Of a DNA stretch of 62,617 nucleotides, positions 33,687 to 43,179 are shown in pieces; positions within the stretch are counted from its first letter, which is position 1, and each line of letters begins with the position of its first letter. The DNA comes from Cyanobacteria bacterium RYN_339 (GTDB lineage: Bacteria; Cyanobacteriota; Sericytochromatia; S15B-MN24; JAQBPE01), in assembly GCA_028287685.1 (NCBI GenBank), contig JAQBPE010000239.1, positions 1 to 62,617 of the forward strand, written 5' to 3'. Under the pieces are notes generated by a model, which worked only from the letters and a program-made list of their open reading frames with translations, ran no database searches and was not told where the DNA came from. Position numbers and translations under genes: made by a program.

Positions 33687-34993
33687 TTGAGGCCCTCCAC
33701 GCGGATGACGCTCGCGATCGACTGGATGGTCGGGTGGTCGGCCATGTCGGCCAGCGCGGCGCGCATATGCTTCTCCTTCACGCGGTGCGTGACGAGCACG
33801 ATCTCCGCGAGCCCGTGCTGTTCGCCCTTCTGCACCATCGACAGGATCGAGATGCCGAACTGGCCGCAGCTCTGGCCGATCGTGCCGATCACGCCCGGCT
33901 TGTCGTGGGCGATCAGGCGGATGTAGAACTGGGTCTCCAGCTCGTCGATGGGGGCCACGTCGCCGGCGCCCTCGTGGCTGCACGTGATCAGGGGGTTCGG
34001 CGCCTCCAGGTTGGCGGCGATGTTGAGCACGTCGCCCAGCACGGCGCTGGCGGTCGGCATCATGCCGGCGCCCGGGCCGCTGAACATCACCTCGCCCACG
34101 GCGTCGCCCTGGACGGCGATGGCGTTCATGACGCCGTTGATATGCGCCAGCGGGTGGGTGCGCGGCACCATGGTGGGGTGCACCCGCACTTGCAGGTGGC
34201 CCTCCTCGCGGCGCGCCACGCCCAGCAGCTTGATCACGTAGCCGAGCTCGCGCGCGTACTGGATGTCCGCCGCCGTCAGGTGCGTGATGCCCTCGCGGTA
34301 GACGTCCTCGATGCGCACGCGGTGCGAGAAGAAGGTGGAGGCGAGGATCGCGATCTTGAAGGCCGCGTCGTAGGCCTCCACGTCCGCCGTGGGGTCGGCC
34401 TCCGCGTAGCCCAGGCGCTGGGCCTCCAGCAGGGCCTCGTCCAGGCCCTGGCCGTGCTGGCTCATCATGGTGAGGATGTAGTTGGTGGTGCCGTTGATGA
34501 TGCCCGCGATCTGACGGATGCGGTTGGCGGCCAGGCTGGCCTTCAGCGGCATGATGATGGGGATGCCGCCGCCCACCGTGCCCTCGATGAACACGGCCAC
34601 GCCGGCCTCGCGGGCCGCGGCGTAGATCTCGTCCCCGTGGCGCGCGATCACCTCCTTGTTGGCGGTGACGATGTGCTTGCCGTGGGCGATCGCGTCCAGG
34701 ATCAGCCGCTTGGCCGGGTCCACGCCGCCCATCAGCTCGACCACGATCTGGGTGGCGGGGTCACGCGTGACCGCGTGGTGGTCGGTGGTGAGGTGGTGGG
34801 CCAGATCCAGCCCCTCGCGGCCGCGGGCGGCGTCACGCACGGCCACCTTGCGCAGGGCCAGCGGCCGGCCGATCCGGTGGGCGTAGTCTTCCGCGTGCGA
34901 CAGCAACAGCTTCACCACGCCGGAGCCCACGGTGCCGCAGCCGAGCAGGCCGATACCGATCGGGCCCTCCGAGGGGAATTTGGTCTGATCCAT
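33683..34993 (-). CDS. hom: Homoserine dehydrogenase with C-terminal ACT domain
   Basis: The 436-aa protein has the N-terminal NAD(P) motif [11 protein letters not shown], a catalytic region with [11 protein letters not shown] and [22 protein letters not shown], and a C-terminal ACT domain (~355-436: [16 protein letters not shown]) for feedback by threonine in known members. The ATG at 34993 is taken over an upstream in-frame TTG; GGAGG lies 11 bases before it. It reduces aspartate semialdehyde to homoserine. Confidence 0.96.
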   Translation of the reverse strand: MDQTKFPSEGPIGIGLLGCGTVGSGVVKLLLSHAEDYAHRIGRPLALRKVAVRDAARGREGLDLAHHLTTDHHAVTRDPATQIVVELMGGVDPAKRLILDAIAHGKHIVTANKEVIARHGDEIYAAAREAGVAVFIEGTVGGGIPIIMPLKASLAANRIRQIAGIINGTTNYILTMMSQHGQGLDEALLEAQRLGYAEADPTADVEAYDAAFKIAILASTFFSHRVRIEDVYREGITHLTAADIQYARELGYVIKLLGVARREEGHLQVRVHPTMVPRTHPLAHINGVMNAIAVQGDAVGEVMFSGPGAGMMPTASAVLGDVLNIAANLEAPNPLITCSHEGAGDVAPIDELETQFYIRLIAHDKPGVIGTIGQSCGQFGISILSMVQKGEQHGLAEIVLVTHRVKEKHMRAALADMADHPTIQSIASVIRVEGLK

Positions 34994-35049
34994 GGGTTCG
35001 GTTGCCTCCAAAAGCAGCGCTACAGCTTAAATGGAGGCGCGCGAATTGT

Positions 35050-36459
35050 CTATCGGCTCATATCGGCGGAGAGCTTATCCAGCAAGGTGATCTCCGTCGC
35101 CAGATCCTCCGCCTTCAAGGCCGTGCGGGCGTCTTCCAGCTCGACCTTGGCGGCGGCCAGCACCTTGATGCCTTCGGCGGCCTTGCCGGCGTGGAACAGG
35201 CGCGTGGCCTCCTTCATGCCCAGGTACATGTTGGTCAGCGCCACGGCCTTGCGCACGGGCTCCGGCGAGAAGTAGCGCGTCTTACCGGTGGGCAAGTCGC
35301 CCGTGGCCTTGGCGCTGATCACGTCGTCGCGGTGCGTCACATGGTCGCGCTCGATGTAGGTGAGGTGGCCCTCCGCGATCGCCTGCTCGCCGGCGGCCGG
35401 CGTGCCGGTGGGCTCCAGACGCAGCACGATCGCGCCGCGGCCCTTGCTGAAGAAGAGCGTCTTCACGTTCAGGTGGTAGCCGTCCGCCTTGGCGGGGTCC
35501 AGCTTGGCGCCGAAGGCCTCGGCCACCTTCCAGCCCTTGGCGGGCGTCACGGCCAGGTCCACGTCGTAGGCGGCCGGGCTCATGAGGTAGTCGAAGTCCT
35601 GGTCGAAGACCTTCTCGAGCTTGGCCGGGGACTCCAGGTAGACGTAGTTGCCGCCTTCCTGGTGGCCGATGGCCTCGGCGATCGCCGGCTGGAAGTCCAA
35701 GCCCACGCCGAAGGCCGTCAGGCCGATGTGCTTGGCCGCGTACTGGCCTACCAGCTCGTTGAAGCTGGCGGTCGTCATGTTGCCTTCGTTCGGATCGGCG
35801 TCCGTGAGCAGGATGACGCGCTTCTCCACGCCCTCCGCCGCCGGCGCCGCCTCCAACATCGAGAAGCCCCGGCGCAGGCCGGCCCCGATGTCCGTGCCGC
35901 CCGCGTCCTTGATGCGACCGACGGCGGCCTTGAACTCCGCCTTGTCCGTCACGTTGGACAGGCCGTGCAGCTCGTCCACCGACGTGTCGAACTGGATCAC
36001 GGCCAGCTGGTCGTCCGGCGTCAGCTGGTCCACCAGCTTGGTCAGGGCCGCGCGCAGGGCCTGGATCTTGGCGCCCTGCATCGAGCCGCTGCGGTCCGCC
36101 ACAACCACCAACTGGAGCTTCGGGCGCTTGAGCTGCTCCAGCGGGATACCGGAGCTCATCCCCACCTGGATGAAGGTCGCGGGCGTGCCGGCCGGCAGCA
36201 AGGGCGCCTTGCCCACGCCCAGCGCGACGGACAGCGTCTTGCCGGCGGGCGCGTCGGCCACGGGCAGGTCGTGCTCCGCGTAGAGCCCCTCCACCAAGAA
36301 GGACTCCGGCTGGGGCACGGTGCCGTTGGTGATCTGGGCACGGGCGAAGCCGATGTCCTGGGCGCCGCCCGCGCGCACGCCGGCGCTCATGGGTTGGCCG
36401 GGAGCCCCCGCACAACCAGCAAGGGCGGCGACCATTACGAGGGTGAGCAGTCGGTTCAT
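35050..36459 (-). CDS. VWA-domain lipoprotein A
   Basis: The 469-aa protein has a lipobox LAGC (Cys15 from ATG 36459), which AGAGGAG 7 bases upstream supports as the start. A VWA domain (~115-290) has an intact metal-binding MIDAS: VVADRSGSMQG, the Thr in GGTDIGAGLRRG, and LLTDADPNEG. A ~170-residue C-terminal part ends in helical repeats. VWA lipoproteins in the envelope often mediate adhesion or assembly. It is a paralogue of the protein encoded at 43180-44766; the two flank a set of unusual genes. Confidence 0.85.
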   Translation of the reverse strand: MNRLLTLVMVAALAGCAGAPGQPMSAGVRAGGAQDIGFARAQITNGTVPQPESFLVEGLYAEHDLPVADAPAGKTLSVALGVGKAPLLPAGTPATFIQVGMSSGIPLEQLKRPKLQLVVVADRSGSMQGAKIQALRAALTKLVDQLTPDDQLAVIQFDTSVDELHGLSNVTDKAEFKAAVGRIKDAGGTDIGAGLRRGFSMLEAAPAAEGVEKRVILLTDADPNEGNMTTASFNELVGQYAAKHIGLTAFGVGLDFQPAIAEAIGHQEGGNYVYLESPAKLEKVFDQDFDYLMSPAAYDVDLAVTPAKGWKVAEAFGAKLDPAKADGYHLNVKTLFFSKGRGAIVLRLEPTGTPAAGEQAIAEGHLTYIERDHVTHRDDVISAKATGDLPTGKTRYFSPEPVRKAVALTNMYLGMKEATRLFHAGKAAEGIKVLAAAKVELEDARTALKAEDLATEITLLDKLSADMSR

Positions 36460-36654
36460 GGCGGGGCTCCTCTTTAGCAGGCGGGCAAGCACAAGATTGC
36501 CATGCCGACGTTCTGTTGCATGCGGTGGCGCTCACACCGCCGCAGTGACCTTGATAGTCTTCAACTTGCTTTTACGCGACGTTAATCATGCCTTAAGACA
36601 TTTGCGCGTCAACGGAGCGATAAGAAACCACCAGCCACCCGCCTTGGAGGTTCC

Positions 36655-39600
36655 ATGTCCACCATCCGTCCCGTCGCCAAGACCCCGTCCGTCGCCCGCA
36701 CCGTGCCGGTGGCGAACGTTCCGGCGCCGGTGCTCAAGGGCTTGAGCCCCAAGCCGACCAAGCTGGCGCTGAACGCGTTGGCCCAGATGGACCGCGAGCG
36801 GCCGAAGTTCCACAACCCGGAAGACTACAAGAACTATGTGATCAAGTTCGCCGGCTACAAGCGCATGGCCCAGGCCGACGTGCAGGCAGCCCAGACCGAG
36901 CTCGAGCAGGTCCAGGCGATGTCGGCGACGGCCGAGGCCGACTACCGCCGCCCGCTGGAGGCCGCCCGCGCCGACCTCGACCACGCCAAGGCGCTGTACC
37001 AGGGCCCGATCGACCAGGCCAAGCACGACCGCGACGAAGCCAACACGGCGCTCGACGTGGCGCTCTACCCCGGCAAGCCGCATGCCGCCCAGTTGGAGGC
37101 CGAGGCCACCCGCACCGCCGAGGCGATCAAGGACCTGGAAGGCAAGATCGCGGCCGGCCAGACCCGCCTGGGCAGCCTCGACGGCCTGGCCGCGGACGCC
37201 AAGGCCCGCCAGCAGACCGCCCTGGCAACCAAAGCCGACGCCGAGGCCCAGATCAAGCGCCTGGAGGCGTCGTTCAACTCCAACAGCAGCATCGAGGAGC
37301 GCCGCGCCGCCCTGCAATCCGCCCTGAACGCCGCCAGCCGCGACCTGGAGGCCGCCAAGGGCGACCTGGCCCGCCTGCAGGAGCAGGACCGCCAGCACCA
37401 GGCCGACCTGGACGAGCGCGCCAGCCAGTTGGCCGGTGGCCTCTCCGACCTCCAGGGCCGCCTGCAGACCTCCCAGGCCCGCCAGGCCATCGTCGTTGGC
37501 CAGCTCGTCAGCGAGACCAGCCGCCGCGACCGCGCCGCCGCCACCGCCCGCGACGAAGCCGATCAGGCCGACCGCCTGCGCTCGCAGGCCTCGCCGGATC
37601 GCGTGTCCAACCAAGACAGCCGCGTCCGCCGCGCCCGCCAGGACGCCGAAACCGCCAACCAGGCCTTGGGCAAGGCCCAGGCCGACGAGAACCGCCGCAG
37701 CACCTTGCAAGGCCAGATTTCGCGCCTGACGGCCGCTTCCGGCGAGTACAGCGCCGCCGTCTCCACCCGCAACGGCCTGAAGGGCCAGGTCACCACCAAG
37801 AAGCAGACCCTCGACACCGCCCAGGCCGCTTCCGCCGCGCTGGAGCCCCAGCGCGCCCACGTCCGCGACGCCCAGTCCAAGCTGGACGCCGCCCACCAGG
37901 CCGTCTCCAAGGCCCAGGCCGACGTGCGCCAGTACGAGAGCCTCGACACCGCCGTCAAGGCCCTGACCGGCCTGAAGTCCAGCTACGCCGACGCCACCCG
38001 CGCCGCCGACGGCGCCCGCTCGGCCGTGACGGACAAGAAGGCCGCCCTCGACCAGGCCAGCCAGGGCTCCGCCGAGGTCAACACCCAGCAGCAGCGCGTG
38101 GCCGACGCCCGCCGCAAGGTGGACACCGCCCGCTCGGCCGTCACGAAGCTCCAAGCCGTGGACGCCGCCATCTCCGCGCTCGAGGGCCTGAAGAGCGAGT
38201 ACGACAGCGCCGACAACTCGCGCTCCGCCTACAAGGGTCAGGTCACGCGCAAGAAGACCGCGCTGAACGACGCCATGGCTTCCGGCGACGGCGCCAAGAT
38301 CACCTCCGCCAAGGCCGCTTACGACGACGAGGTCTCGAAGTACAACGACGCCGACGCCAAGTGCCGCGCCATCGGCAGCCGCATGTCGCAGTACGGCGCC
38401 TCGCCGGACTCGCTTGCCAGCGTCCTCTCCGCCAAGCAGTCGGAGCACGCCAGCCTGTCGAGCGCGCCGTCGGCCCTCTCCAGCGCCCAGTCGGAGCTCG
38501 ATGCCGAGCAACGCAAGCTCGACGGGATGTCGGGCGTGGCCTCGCGCATCACCTCCGCCAAGGCCGCCTACGACGACGCCGTGCGCACCCTGTCCGACGC
38601 CCAGTCTCGCCAGCGCTCCGTCGCCAGCCAGATGTCCAGCTACGGCGCCTCGCCGGACTCGCTCGACAGCGTGATCTCCACCAAGTCCTCCCAGCGCTCC
38701 GCCCTTTCCGGCGCCTCGTCGGCCCTCTCCAGCGCCCAGTCCTCGGAGAGCTCCGCCCAGGCCAACCTGGACCGCGAGAAGGCCAACCTGGCCCAGAGCG
38801 AGTCGGGCATCGCCGCCACCTTGGCCGCCGCCAAGTCCGCTTACGACGACGCCGTGGGCCAGTACAACACCGCCGACCAACGCGTGCGCGACCTGGCCAG
38901 CCGCATGGCCGCCGACGGCGCCAACCCCGATAACCTGGACGCGGAGATCTCGCGCCGTCGCTCGGAGCTGGCCAACCTGCCCGCCAACGGCGTGGAGACC
39001 GCCCGCACTCACTACCAGGGCTTGCGCGACACCCTCGACCGCGAGGAAGCGGAGCTGCGCCGCCTGCAGGGCCTGGCCGGCCAGTTGGCCGATCACGACA
39101 ACCGCAAGAACCAGGCTGCCAACGAACGCAACGACGCCGACCGCCAGCTCGTCACGCTGGGCGCCGAGCTGGCCCGCCTCAAGGCCGACGAGCCCACGCT
39201 GCGGGCCAGCATCGGCGATCGCCAGCGCGAGGCCGACCAGGCCCGCGCGGCCGCGGACACGGAGCGCTCCAAGCAGGCGTCGCCCGACCACCTCCAGCAC
39301 GAGCGCGACCGCGTCGCCAACGCCCAGTCGCCCTTCGACAAGGCCAAGAACGAGGCCGACCAGATCGCGGCGCTGTGGGACGCCCTCCAGGGCCAGAAGG
39401 CGCGCCTCGCGGACGCCGTGAAGACCAGCGCGGACGCCGTGGCGGCCGAGAAGGGCTTCATCGCGGAGAAGGGCCAGCTCACGAAGGACGTGCCCACCTG
39501 GACCGGCGATCGCGACAAGAAGACCGCCGATCGTCAGCGCATGCTGGCCCAGGCCAAGCAGGAGCGCGAGACGCAGGCGCCCACCTCCAGCCCCGACGTG

Positions 39601-39936
39601 GCCGCGGCGCACGCCCGCGTGGACGCCGTCGCGAAGCGCCTGAACGAGGCCCAGGCCACCTTCGACCGCGAGGTCGGCGGCCTGCAAGGCAAGCTGGATA
39701 CGGAGCAGCGCGGCTACGACGCCAAGATGTCCGCCCTCAAGCAGCGCGCCGACGCGGCCGGCCCGGCCCTGGAAGCGGCCCGCAAGGAAGTGGCCGACGT
39801 GGACAAGGAGTTCAACGAGCTGCCCCGCGCCGTCAGCGGCTGGACGCGCTTCTGGTGGCACATGGCGTACCACTTCGATGTCGACGCGTTCTGGAAGGAA
39901 CAGGGTCCCAAGCTGCGGGATCAGATGGCACGTTAA
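36655..39936 (+). CDS. Giant Ala-rich coiled-coil protein with internal repeats (1093 aa)
   Basis: I recognise no family. A ~45-residue disordered N terminus rich in Val/Pro (VAKTPSVARTVPVANV) precedes ~1000 residues of Ala/Gln/Asp/Lys-rich helix with heptads. Two repeat types are visible: type 1 (residues ~360-560), with GQVTTKKQTLD-like and KLDAA-like units, and type 2 (~550-780), unit ~83-91 aa with AKAAYDD at 552, 635 and 726, and YGASPDSL at 580 and 663. The C terminus is Trp-rich (WTRFWWHMAYHFDVDAFWKE). There is no signal peptide or clear membrane segment. TTGGAGG lies 6 bases before the ATG. It may be a cytoskeletal or scaffold protein. Confidence 0.8.
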   Translation: MSTIRPVAKTPSVARTVPVANVPAPVLKGLSPKPTKLALNALAQMDRERPKFHNPEDYKNYVIKFAGYKRMAQADVQAAQTELEQVQAMSATAEADYRRPLEAARADLDHAKALYQGPIDQAKHDRDEANTALDVALYPGKPHAAQLEAEATRTAEAIKDLEGKIAAGQTRLGSLDGLAADAKARQQTALATKADAEAQIKRLEASFNSNSSIEERRAALQSALNAASRDLEAAKGDLARLQEQDRQHQADLDERASQLAGGLSDLQGRLQTSQARQAIVVGQLVSETSRRDRAAATARDEADQADRLRSQASPDRVSNQDSRVRRARQDAETANQALGKAQADENRRSTLQGQISRLTAASGEYSAAVSTRNGLKGQVTTKKQTLDTAQAASAALEPQRAHVRDAQSKLDAAHQAVSKAQADVRQYESLDTAVKALTGLKSSYADATRAADGARSAVTDKKAALDQASQGSAEVNTQQQRVADARRKVDTARSAVTKLQAVDAAISALEGLKSEYDSADNSRSAYKGQVTRKKTALNDAMASGDGAKITSAKAAYDDEVSKYNDADAKCRAIGSRMSQYGASPDSLASVLSAKQSEHASLSSAPSALSSAQSELDAEQRKLDGMSGVASRITSAKAAYDDAVRTLSDAQSRQRSVASQMSSYGASPDSLDSVISTKSSQRSALSGASSALSSAQSSESSAQANLDREKANLAQSESGIAATLAAAKSAYDDAVGQYNTADQRVRDLASRMAADGANPDNLDAEISRRRSELANLPANGVETARTHYQGLRDTLDREEAELRRLQGLAGQLADHDNRKNQAANERNDADRQLVTLGAELARLKADEPTLRASIGDRQREADQARAAADTERSKQASPDHLQHERDRVANAQSPFDKAKNEADQIAALWDALQGQKARLADAVKTSADAVAAEKGFIAEKGQLTKDVPTWTGDRDKKTADRQRMLAQAKQERETQAPTSSPDVAAAHARVDAVAKRLNEAQATFDREVGGLQGKLDTEQRGYDAKMSALKQRADAAGPALEAARKEVADVDKEFNELPRAVSGWTRFWWHMAYHFDVDAFWKEQGPKLRDQMAR
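38302..38990 (+). repeat. Internal repeats of about 250 bases in the coiled-coil gene
   Basis: Three units begin near 38302, 38551 and 38821. The first two share near-identical nucleotide blocks, including ACCTCCGCCAAGGCCGC and GGCGCCTCGCCGGACTCGCT, which shows recent intragenic duplication; the third has diverged. Confidence 0.75.
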
Positions 39937-39971
39937 ACCAACCCATAACCCAACTCTAGCGTAACTTTAAT

Positions 39972-39994
39972 CCCCGGCACGTCAGCTGCCGGGG
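39972..39994. terminator. Hairpin downstream of coiled-coil gene
   Basis: A perfect 8-bp stem (39972-39979 with 39987-39994) with a 7-base loop lies 36 bases beyond the coiled-coil stop. There is no T-run, so termination here is uncertain and read-through into the next gene is possible. Confidence 0.4.
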
Positions 39995-40050
39995 CTCCGC
40001 GCGGATAAGTCGTCAAGAAGCCGTTATCCGATCGCGAGGAGCCCACCCCG

Positions 40051-41679
40051 ATGTCGCCAGCATCGACCAATTTCCAGCCCACGAGCGTGGTGCCGAAGTT
40101 CGTCCGTGTTGCGCGTGCGGGCTCCGACGACCCGAAGGGCGAGATCGACCGCGCCCTGGCGGCCGCGCTGGAGACGCGCGACCCCAACAAGGTGAAGGCC
40201 CAGATCGAGATCATGCGCCGGAACGTCCAGGCCTTGAAGGACAGCAAGCAGGACGCCAGCGTGGCGGAGGGCACCCTCCAGCGCGCCGTCGACCGGCTGG
40301 CCGCGCTGCCCTACATCAACGGCCTGCCCGACACCCCGCGCCCCGTGGTGGGCCGCAACCCGCAAGATTCTTCCAGCTACCCGACCGGCGACCAGTCCAC
40401 CCAGGCCCGCGCCTGGCTGGAAGGCTACACCGGCAAGGCGTCCTTCATGGGCAACTTGCTGCGCCGCGTCCCGTTCCTGGCCAAGTACTTCCCCGCCGCC
40501 CAGTCCACGCCAGCCTTCGGCAAGCTGTCCGCCGCCGACCAGGCCAGGGTGCTGGACCTTGCCCGCGTGGCGAACGCCGCCGGCCAGGTGGCGCTGCACA
40601 GCCTGCTCGTGAAGGGCAAGCTGACGCCCCAACTGCTCGAAGCCCTCCAGGGCCTCTCCACCGACCGCCTGGCCAACAAGATCGACCAGCGCGAGCTGGT
40701 CAGCCAGGCCCTGATCGAGATCGACGACCCCGTCGCCATCTCCCAGAAGTCGCGCGGCACCTGCGCGCCCACCTCCGTCCAGATCCTGATCGCCCTGCGC
40801 CAGCCGCTGGTCTACGTCGGCCTGCTGCGCGGGCTCGCCTCGCCCTCCGGCCAGGCCAAGCTGCCCGGCGGCGCCACGATTCAGCGCGAGGCCGATTGGG
40901 CCAGCGACAACGACGGCGGCCGCTCCATCCCCAGCCGCCTGCTGCAGCCCGCGCTCATGGAGTTCGCCAACGGCGGGGCCGACTACGTGAACGCCGACGA
41001 CGTCGACGTGGACCCCAGCACCCACCAGCAGTCGCCTTCCGGCCTGGACGGCCCCGGCGCCGCCGCGCTGCTGTCCGCTGTGACGGAAGGCAAGCCCACC
41101 TACCAGACGCTGGGCGTCACCTACAACACCGCGCTCGGGGCCGAGACCATGCGCGGGCTGGACGACAACATCGAATCGCCGCGCGACCTGTTGTTGCTGC
41201 TGGAAGACAACCGCGCCATCGACGCCAAGAGCCAGGACGCCCTGCTGGCCCAGCTGGCGGCCCACGCCACGCCGGAAGACCCCGTCTATGCGACGGTCAT
41301 CTACACCCTGCGCCCGACCGTGGGCGGTGTTGGCTTCCACGCCATCCTGGTCACGGGCGTGAAGGACGACAAGGTCAGCTTCATCAACCCCTGGGGCCAG
41401 GAAGAGACCCTGCCCGCGGAGGTCTTCAAGCACAGCATCGTGTCCGCCAACGTCCGCCAGGACGGCCAGACGGACCAGCCGGCGCCCGAAGTGGGCGGCA
41501 AGGTCAAGCCCGCCAGCGCCCCGGACACCTACGTGGTGCAGCGCGGCGATACGCTGTCGAAGCTGGCGCAGCGCTACCTGGGCAAGGCCTCGCGCTGGCG
41601 CGAAATCGCCAAGCTCAACCCCGGCGTGGGTGAAAAGCTCGCCCTCGGCCTGACGCTGCACCTGCCGGAGCGCAAGTAG
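40051..41679 (+). CDS. Papain-like-fold protein with C-terminal LysM domain
   Basis: The 542-aa protein has a helical N-terminal half (~30-230) and a domain with Cys238 (RGTCAPTSVQ), His430 (VGFHAILVTG) and Asn446 (FINPWG), i.e. the Cys-His-Asn order of papain-like peptidases. A LysM domain (~493-540: YVVQRGDTLSKLAQRYLGKASRWREIAKLN) that binds peptidoglycan ends the protein. No signal peptide is visible, so export would use another route or the protein acts inside. GAGGAG precedes the ATG. It shares the arrangement of the protein encoded at 12987-14195, with the longer Cys to His distance. Confidence 0.7.
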   Translation: MSPASTNFQPTSVVPKFVRVARAGSDDPKGEIDRALAAALETRDPNKVKAQIEIMRRNVQALKDSKQDASVAEGTLQRAVDRLAALPYINGLPDTPRPVVGRNPQDSSSYPTGDQSTQARAWLEGYTGKASFMGNLLRRVPFLAKYFPAAQSTPAFGKLSAADQARVLDLARVANAAGQVALHSLLVKGKLTPQLLEALQGLSTDRLANKIDQRELVSQALIEIDDPVAISQKSRGTCAPTSVQILIALRQPLVYVGLLRGLASPSGQAKLPGGATIQREADWASDNDGGRSIPSRLLQPALMEFANGGADYVNADDVDVDPSTHQQSPSGLDGPGAAALLSAVTEGKPTYQTLGVTYNTALGAETMRGLDDNIESPRDLLLLLEDNRAIDAKSQDALLAQLAAHATPEDPVYATVIYTLRPTVGGVGFHAILVTGVKDDKVSFINPWGQEETLPAEVFKHSIVSANVRQDGQTDQPAPEVGGKVKPASAPDTYVVQRGDTLSKLAQRYLGKASRWREIAKLNPGVGEKLALGLTLHLPERK

Positions 41680-41722
41680 CATATAGCTTCCCGAGATGCA
41701 CGATCCCGGGCCCCGATTTCAC

Positions 41723-41753
41723 TTGCAAATTGATACCTTATTTGGTATCAATT
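41723..41753 (+). promoter_or_regulatory. Autoregulatory promoter/operator of toxin-antitoxin pair
   Basis: A -35 TTGCAA (41723-41728) and -10 TATCAA (41746-41751) are 17 bases apart. A perfect 10-bp inverted repeat (41728-41737 with 41744-41753, 6-base spacer) covers the spacer and -10. It is the expected operator for the XRE antitoxin. The GTG start follows the -10 by 6 bases, suggesting a leaderless transcript. Confidence 0.7.
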
Positions 41754-41757
41754 AACG

Positions 41758-42150
41758 GTGAGTCCAGCTGACGATCCGAAGCGGCAAGATCGCAAACCAT
41801 GTTATTTCGTGGGATCCTCGCGTGCCGATTTGCGCGAGATGCCCGCTGACGTCCAAGATGAGTTCGGCAGCGCTCTAGACGACGTCCAATGGGGTGATAC
41901 TCCGGCCAGCTCCAAGCACTGGAAGGGAGAGGGCGCAGGCGTTTATGAACTGGTAGAGCGATTCGACGGCAATGCCTATCGCGCCGTCTACATCGTCCGC
42001 TTCGCGGAGGCAGTTTATGTCCTCCACTGCTTCCAGAAGAAATCTACGCAGGGAGTCAAGACATCCAAGCAGGATATCGAGCTGGTTTCCAAGCGGCTCA
42101 AGGACGCGGAAGTCCACCATGCTCAGAAGTTCGGAGGGAAAACGCCATGA
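41758..42150 (+). CDS. RelE/HigB-type (Gp49-like) toxin
   Basis: The 130-aa protein has the Gp49/phage-derived toxin pattern: GSSRADLREMPADVQDEFGSALDDVQWGD, KHWKGEGAGVYELVERFDGNAYRAVYIVRF, and YVLHCFQKKSTQG. Such proteins cleave mRNA at the ribosome. Start is GTG, with the promoter and operator immediately upstream. It precedes its antitoxin (toxin-first order, higBA-like) with an ATGA overlap. Base composition is visibly less GC-rich than the neighbours, consistent with acquisition. Confidence 0.88.
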   Translation: MSPADDPKRQDRKPCYFVGSSRADLREMPADVQDEFGSALDDVQWGDTPASSKHWKGEGAGVYELVERFDGNAYRAVYIVRFAEAVYVLHCFQKKSTQGVKTSKQDIELVSKRLKDAEVHHAQKFGGKTP

Positions 42151-42587
42151 GCGATGAGGCAATTCAGGTAGACGGTCCCTATGACAACGTCTTCGAAGCG
42201 CTGGGGCTTCCCGAGTCCGATGTGCGCCTGGCCAAGAATCTCGCTCGCCGTGCGCTGCGCGATGCGATCGAGGCGCAGGGCCTAAGCCAACGGGAGGCGG
42301 CCAAGCTCATGGACGTTCCGCAGCCGAACCTGGCCCGGGCGCTGACGGGCACTTCCAGTAGCCTTTCATGGGACCAGATTTTCAAGTTATGGACCTTGCT
42401 GGGGGGGCAGGTGCAAATTTCCTTGGTCCCCGGTGCAGGTGGCACCGCGGGCCACGTCGAAGCCGAAGGGCCGGGGATGTTGTTGGCGGAACGTCTTGTT
42501 CCGCCGGCCGCGCGCCCAGCACCGGACCCAAAGAAGGAGCGCGCCGCCGCAGAGCGAACCCGGTCAGCTGTTGCCAGGAAGAAGTAG
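42147..42587 (+). CDS. XRE-family antitoxin
   Basis: The 146-aa protein has an HTH (~residues 30-85: LRDAIEAQGLSQREAAKLMDVPQPNLARALTG) of the XRE type, as in antitoxins paired with Gp49-like toxins. It should neutralise the toxin and repress the operon through the palindrome upstream. A charged, probably flexible C terminus (~100-146) ends in Arg/Lys. Its ATG overlaps the toxin stop. Confidence 0.88.
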   Translation: MSDEAIQVDGPYDNVFEALGLPESDVRLAKNLARRALRDAIEAQGLSQREAAKLMDVPQPNLARALTGTSSSLSWDQIFKLWTLLGGQVQISLVPGAGGTAGHVEAEGPGMLLAERLVPPAARPAPDPKKERAAAERTRSAVARKK

Positions 42588-42597
42588 GTTATCCGCG

Positions 42598-43131
42598 ATG
42601 GACAAGGGAGCTGCCACGCGCGTCCCGTTCAAGCACCTACTGGCGACCCTCTTCGCCACGATACTCTTCGCGTGGCCCTCTTGGGCGTTCGCCATGCTTG
42701 GCAACTTTGAAAATGTGGCGGCCGCCGACATAGAGAACGCCAGCGCCATTGCGCGGAAGGCCGAAGCCGGCGACCCGGTGTCGCAATACAAGGTGGCACT
42801 GATGTATGGCTGGGGCCAGGGATTCCCGCAAAGCTCACCGCATTTTCGCGAATGGCTTCGAAAATCTGCCGAGAACGGTTACTACAAGGCCCAAGGTTTA
42901 CTTGGGGCGACGCATTGCTTCAGCGAATGGGCCGATGGTGACCCCGTCGAAGGGACCAAGTGGCTCTACTTAGCTCGGGAAAGCGCCCCGCCAGGAGAGC
43001 AAGAAGCTGCGGAGAGACTGCTGTGGACGGCCATGCACCATCCAGGTGGAATCGCAGACTCCGCGGAGGAAAGTCGCCGCCAAGCAAACAATTGGCTGCG
43101 CGAACACGGGCGACCGCCAATGGAAAGATAA
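42598..43131 (+). CDS. Secreted Sel1-repeat-like protein
   Basis: The 177-aa protein has a signal peptide (about residues 12-33) and Sel1/TPR-like helical units: AGDPVSQYKVALMYGWGQGF, RKSAENGYYKAQGLLGATH and TKWLYLARES. It starts 10 bases after the antitoxin stop without a clear ribosome site, so it may be expressed from the same transcript. Lower-GC composition and position suggest that it travelled with the toxin-antitoxin pair. Role unknown; protein-protein interaction is likely. Confidence 0.72.
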   Translation: MDKGAATRVPFKHLLATLFATILFAWPSWAFAMLGNFENVAAADIENASAIARKAEAGDPVSQYKVALMYGWGQGFPQSSPHFREWLRKSAENGYYKAQGLLGATHCFSEWADGDPVEGTKWLYLARESAPPGEQEAAERLLWTAMHHPGGIADSAEESRRQANNWLREHGRPPMER

Positions 43132-43148
43132 CGAATATTATCTGGACA

Positions 43149-43170
43149 GTCACCTTGGTCACAGGGTGAC
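43149..43170. terminator. Hairpin between convergent genes
   Basis: A stem of 6 to 8 bp (43149-43156 with 43163-43170, one wobble pair) lies in the 48-base gap between the Sel1 gene and the opposing VWA gene. A T-rich tract (CTTTTT) follows about 14 bases later on the plus strand. Confidence 0.35.
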
Positions 43171-43179
43171 GATAACAGG

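Noticed and set aside
36586-39873. A 1095-codon open frame opposite the coiled-coil gene
   Set aside because: Both strands are open because of Ala-rich codons. The plus frame has a ribosome site, heptad pattern and repeats; the minus frame is Gly/Val/Leu-rich without signals.
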